A stretch of DNA of 6,779 nt from a bacterium. GTDB lineage: Bacteria > Electryoneota > RPQS01. The stretch spans positions 1 to 6,779 of the forward strand of contig JAQTRJ010000115.1 in assembly GCA_028711875.1 (NCBI GenBank), written 5' to 3'. Position 1 is the stretch's first letter, and the number at the start of each line of letters is the position of its first letter. Below the pieces are notes generated by a model that was not told where the DNA came from, did no database searches, and saw only the letters and a list, made by a program, of their open reading frames with translations. Position numbers and translations under genes: made by a program. Positions 5,936 through 6,779 of the stretch are shown here, one piece after another.

Positions 5936-5999
5936 ATTCTGGACACCGCGCGCCGACTCGTTGCATTGCCACTACACTTTCCGCGCGGGCGTCCAGAAT
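5936..5999. repeat. Long inverted repeat between the TonB-like and TPR genes
   Basis: ATTCTGGAC (5936-5944) and GTCCAGAAT (5991-5999) pair perfectly over 9 bp. The stem can extend by about seven GC pairs (CCGCGCG against CGCGCGG) across a small bulge, leaving a loop of about 28 nt. No T-run follows on the plus strand. It could be an RNA hairpin that sets cistron expression, or a protein-binding site. Confidence 0.55.
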
Positions 6000-6020
6000 C
6001 TCGTCCGTTACATGACGTCT

Positions 6021-6026
6021 TATAAT
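6021..6026 (+). promoter_or_regulatory. Possible -10 element before the TPR gene
   Basis: An exact TATAAT ends 11 bp before the ATG at 6038, but no -35 is seen at 16-18 bp spacing. Transcription from it would start about 5 nt before the ATG and give a nearly leaderless message, which would fit the missing ribosome site. It may be chance. Confidence 0.25.
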
Positions 6027-6037
6027 CAACGAACGAT

Positions 6038-6779
6038 ATGTTCCGAGTCTTCATCATCCTGATTCTGTCCGCGCTTTTCTGCGTTCCGTTGCTCGCGCAG
6101 AAAAACGCCCCCACGCCCGCCGGGCTTGATTCGACGACCCAGCGCGAGGCCGACTCGCTCGCGAGCGAATTGTTCGGCGAAGAAAAGGCCGAAACCCGCG
6201 CGCTGCGCGAGTTCGAAAAGGGCCGGGAAGACTTCGAAACCGGCGAGCGCTTCTTGGCCGAAGCCGACTCCATGCGCCGCACGGGCGCCGATACCACGCT
6301 GAAGAAACCCGGCGGCGTGCTCGGCGCGGTCCGGCAAGCGCTCGGCGACACGGCCGTTTCCTCGCGCGAGAAGGAAACCCGCGCCCGAGCGACCGCCGCC
6401 TTTCAGCGCGCCGCCCGCGAATTCGAAAACTCGCTGAAGTACGCGCCCGAATCCGCCGACGCGCAGATGTGGCTGGTCGCGACCTGCGACCGGCTCGGCG
6501 AGTGGAAAAAATCCATCGAACTCTATCGCGAAATTTTAAACGTGCGGCAGGGCGAAGACCGGCTCTGGTTCAATTACGGCTATGCCGCGCTGCAAGCCGG
6601 GGAACATCCCACCGCCGTGAACGCCTTCGAGCAGGCCATTCACATCAGCCTGTTAGTGACCGAGGATTCCGCCGCCGTTCCGCATCGCTACTACACGTAT
6701 TCCGGCGAAGCGTTTCTCCGCACCTATCAGGATCGTCTCGCGCTCGATCGTTTTCGCACCGCCTTGCGGTACGCGAGCG
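6038..6779 (+). CDS. Secreted TPR-repeat protein, 3' end missing
   Basis: An open frame of 247 codons without a stop, cut by the window end. Residues 1-20 (MFRVFIILILSALFCVPLLA) are a signal peptide with likely cleavage before Gln21. A charged, helical, possibly coiled region follows (about 33-130). TPR units are then visible at about 141-174 (WLVATCDRLGEWKKSIELYR), 175-208 (FNYGYAALQAGEHPTAVNAF) and 215-247 (GEAFLRTYQDRLALDRFRTA). The role is probably periplasmic protein binding. It lies 210 bp after the TonB-like gene on the same strand with no terminator between, so it may belong to the same transport or motor system. Codon use (GAA/GAG with GCG/CGC) fits the upstream genes. No ribosome site precedes the ATG; the start is chosen for the signal peptide. 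Confidence 0.85.
   Translation, partial: MFRVFIILILSALFCVPLLAQKNAPTPAGLDSTTQREADSLASELFGEEKAETRALREFEKGREDFETGERFLAEADSMRRTGADTTLKKPGGVLGAVRQALGDTAVSSREKETRARATAAFQRAAREFENSLKYAPESADAQMWLVATCDRLGEWKKSIELYREILNVRQGEDRLWFNYGYAALQAGEHPTAVNAFEQAIHISLLVTEDSAAVPHRYYTYSGEAFLRTYQDRLALDRFRTALRYAS

Larger units (their letters stand above)
5828..6037. other. Intergenic region with inverted repeats
   Basis: This 210-bp gap holds GCCGGGTT (5857-5864) facing AACCCGGC (5908-5915), a near-palindrome GATCTCAG / CTGAGGATC (5837-5844 and 5870-5878), and the longer inverted repeat at 5936-5999. No hairpin is followed by a T-run, so I see no intrinsic terminator after the TonB-like gene, and transcription may continue into the TPR gene. 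Confidence 0.5.

Noticed and set aside
5390..6351. Long open frames on the minus strand opposite the TonB-like and TPR genes
   Set aside because: They are antisense shadows of GC-rich coding sequence. The plus-strand frames have a signal peptide, a membrane anchor, TPR motifs and operon spacing.

Overview
The window looks like a chromosomal segment of a Gram-negative (diderm) bacterium. It encodes three predicted lipoproteins, an ExbB/TolQ-ExbD/TolR energising pair, a TonB-like periplasmic protein, a TPR protein with a signal peptide and an alanine racemase homologue. The coding DNA is GC-rich by eye and the main intergenic region is AT-richer. Several proteins match their families only in key motifs, which suggests an uncultured or poorly sampled lineage. 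The sequence alone does not let me name a phylum.

Left half, minus strand, read from right to left. A strong sigma70-type promoter (about 3324-3352) drives two adjacent paralogous lipoprotein genes (3282-2671 and 2543-1941). Each has a lipobox followed by four helical repeats of exactly 30 residues. A textbook rho-independent terminator (about 1908-1869) closes this unit. About 35 bp beyond it starts a divergent alanine racemase gene (1834-665), followed by a thioredoxin-fold TlpA-like lipoprotein (575-75). What looks like the first 11 codons of another gene, with a good ribosome binding site, runs off the left edge (34-1).

Centre. The 378-bp gap between the divergent genes (3283-3660; 363 bp if the longer lipoprotein start were used) carries two back-to-back promoters, repeated AGGCATG motifs and an AT-rich palindrome. 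I see no convincing gene in it.

Right half, plus strand. A compact operon starts with an ExbB/TolQ/MotA-type channel protein (3661-4278). It overlaps by 4 bp an ExbD/TolR protein (4275-4712), which is followed 8 bp later by a proline-rich TonB-like protein with an unfamiliar C-terminal domain (4721-5827). After a 210-bp gap with a long inverted repeat comes a secreted TPR protein that runs off the right edge (6038 onward).

Reading of the whole: the plus-strand genes form a plausible inner-membrane, proton-driven motor with a periplasmic arm. The TPR protein and the divergently transcribed repeat lipoproteins are candidate partners in the periplasm and outer membrane, but that link rests on proximity only. 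The racemase-thioredoxin segment looks like a separate unit. The least ordinary items are the racemase homologue lacking the catalytic tyrosine, the paired 30-residue-repeat lipoproteins, and the TonB-like protein with an unrecognised C-terminal domain.
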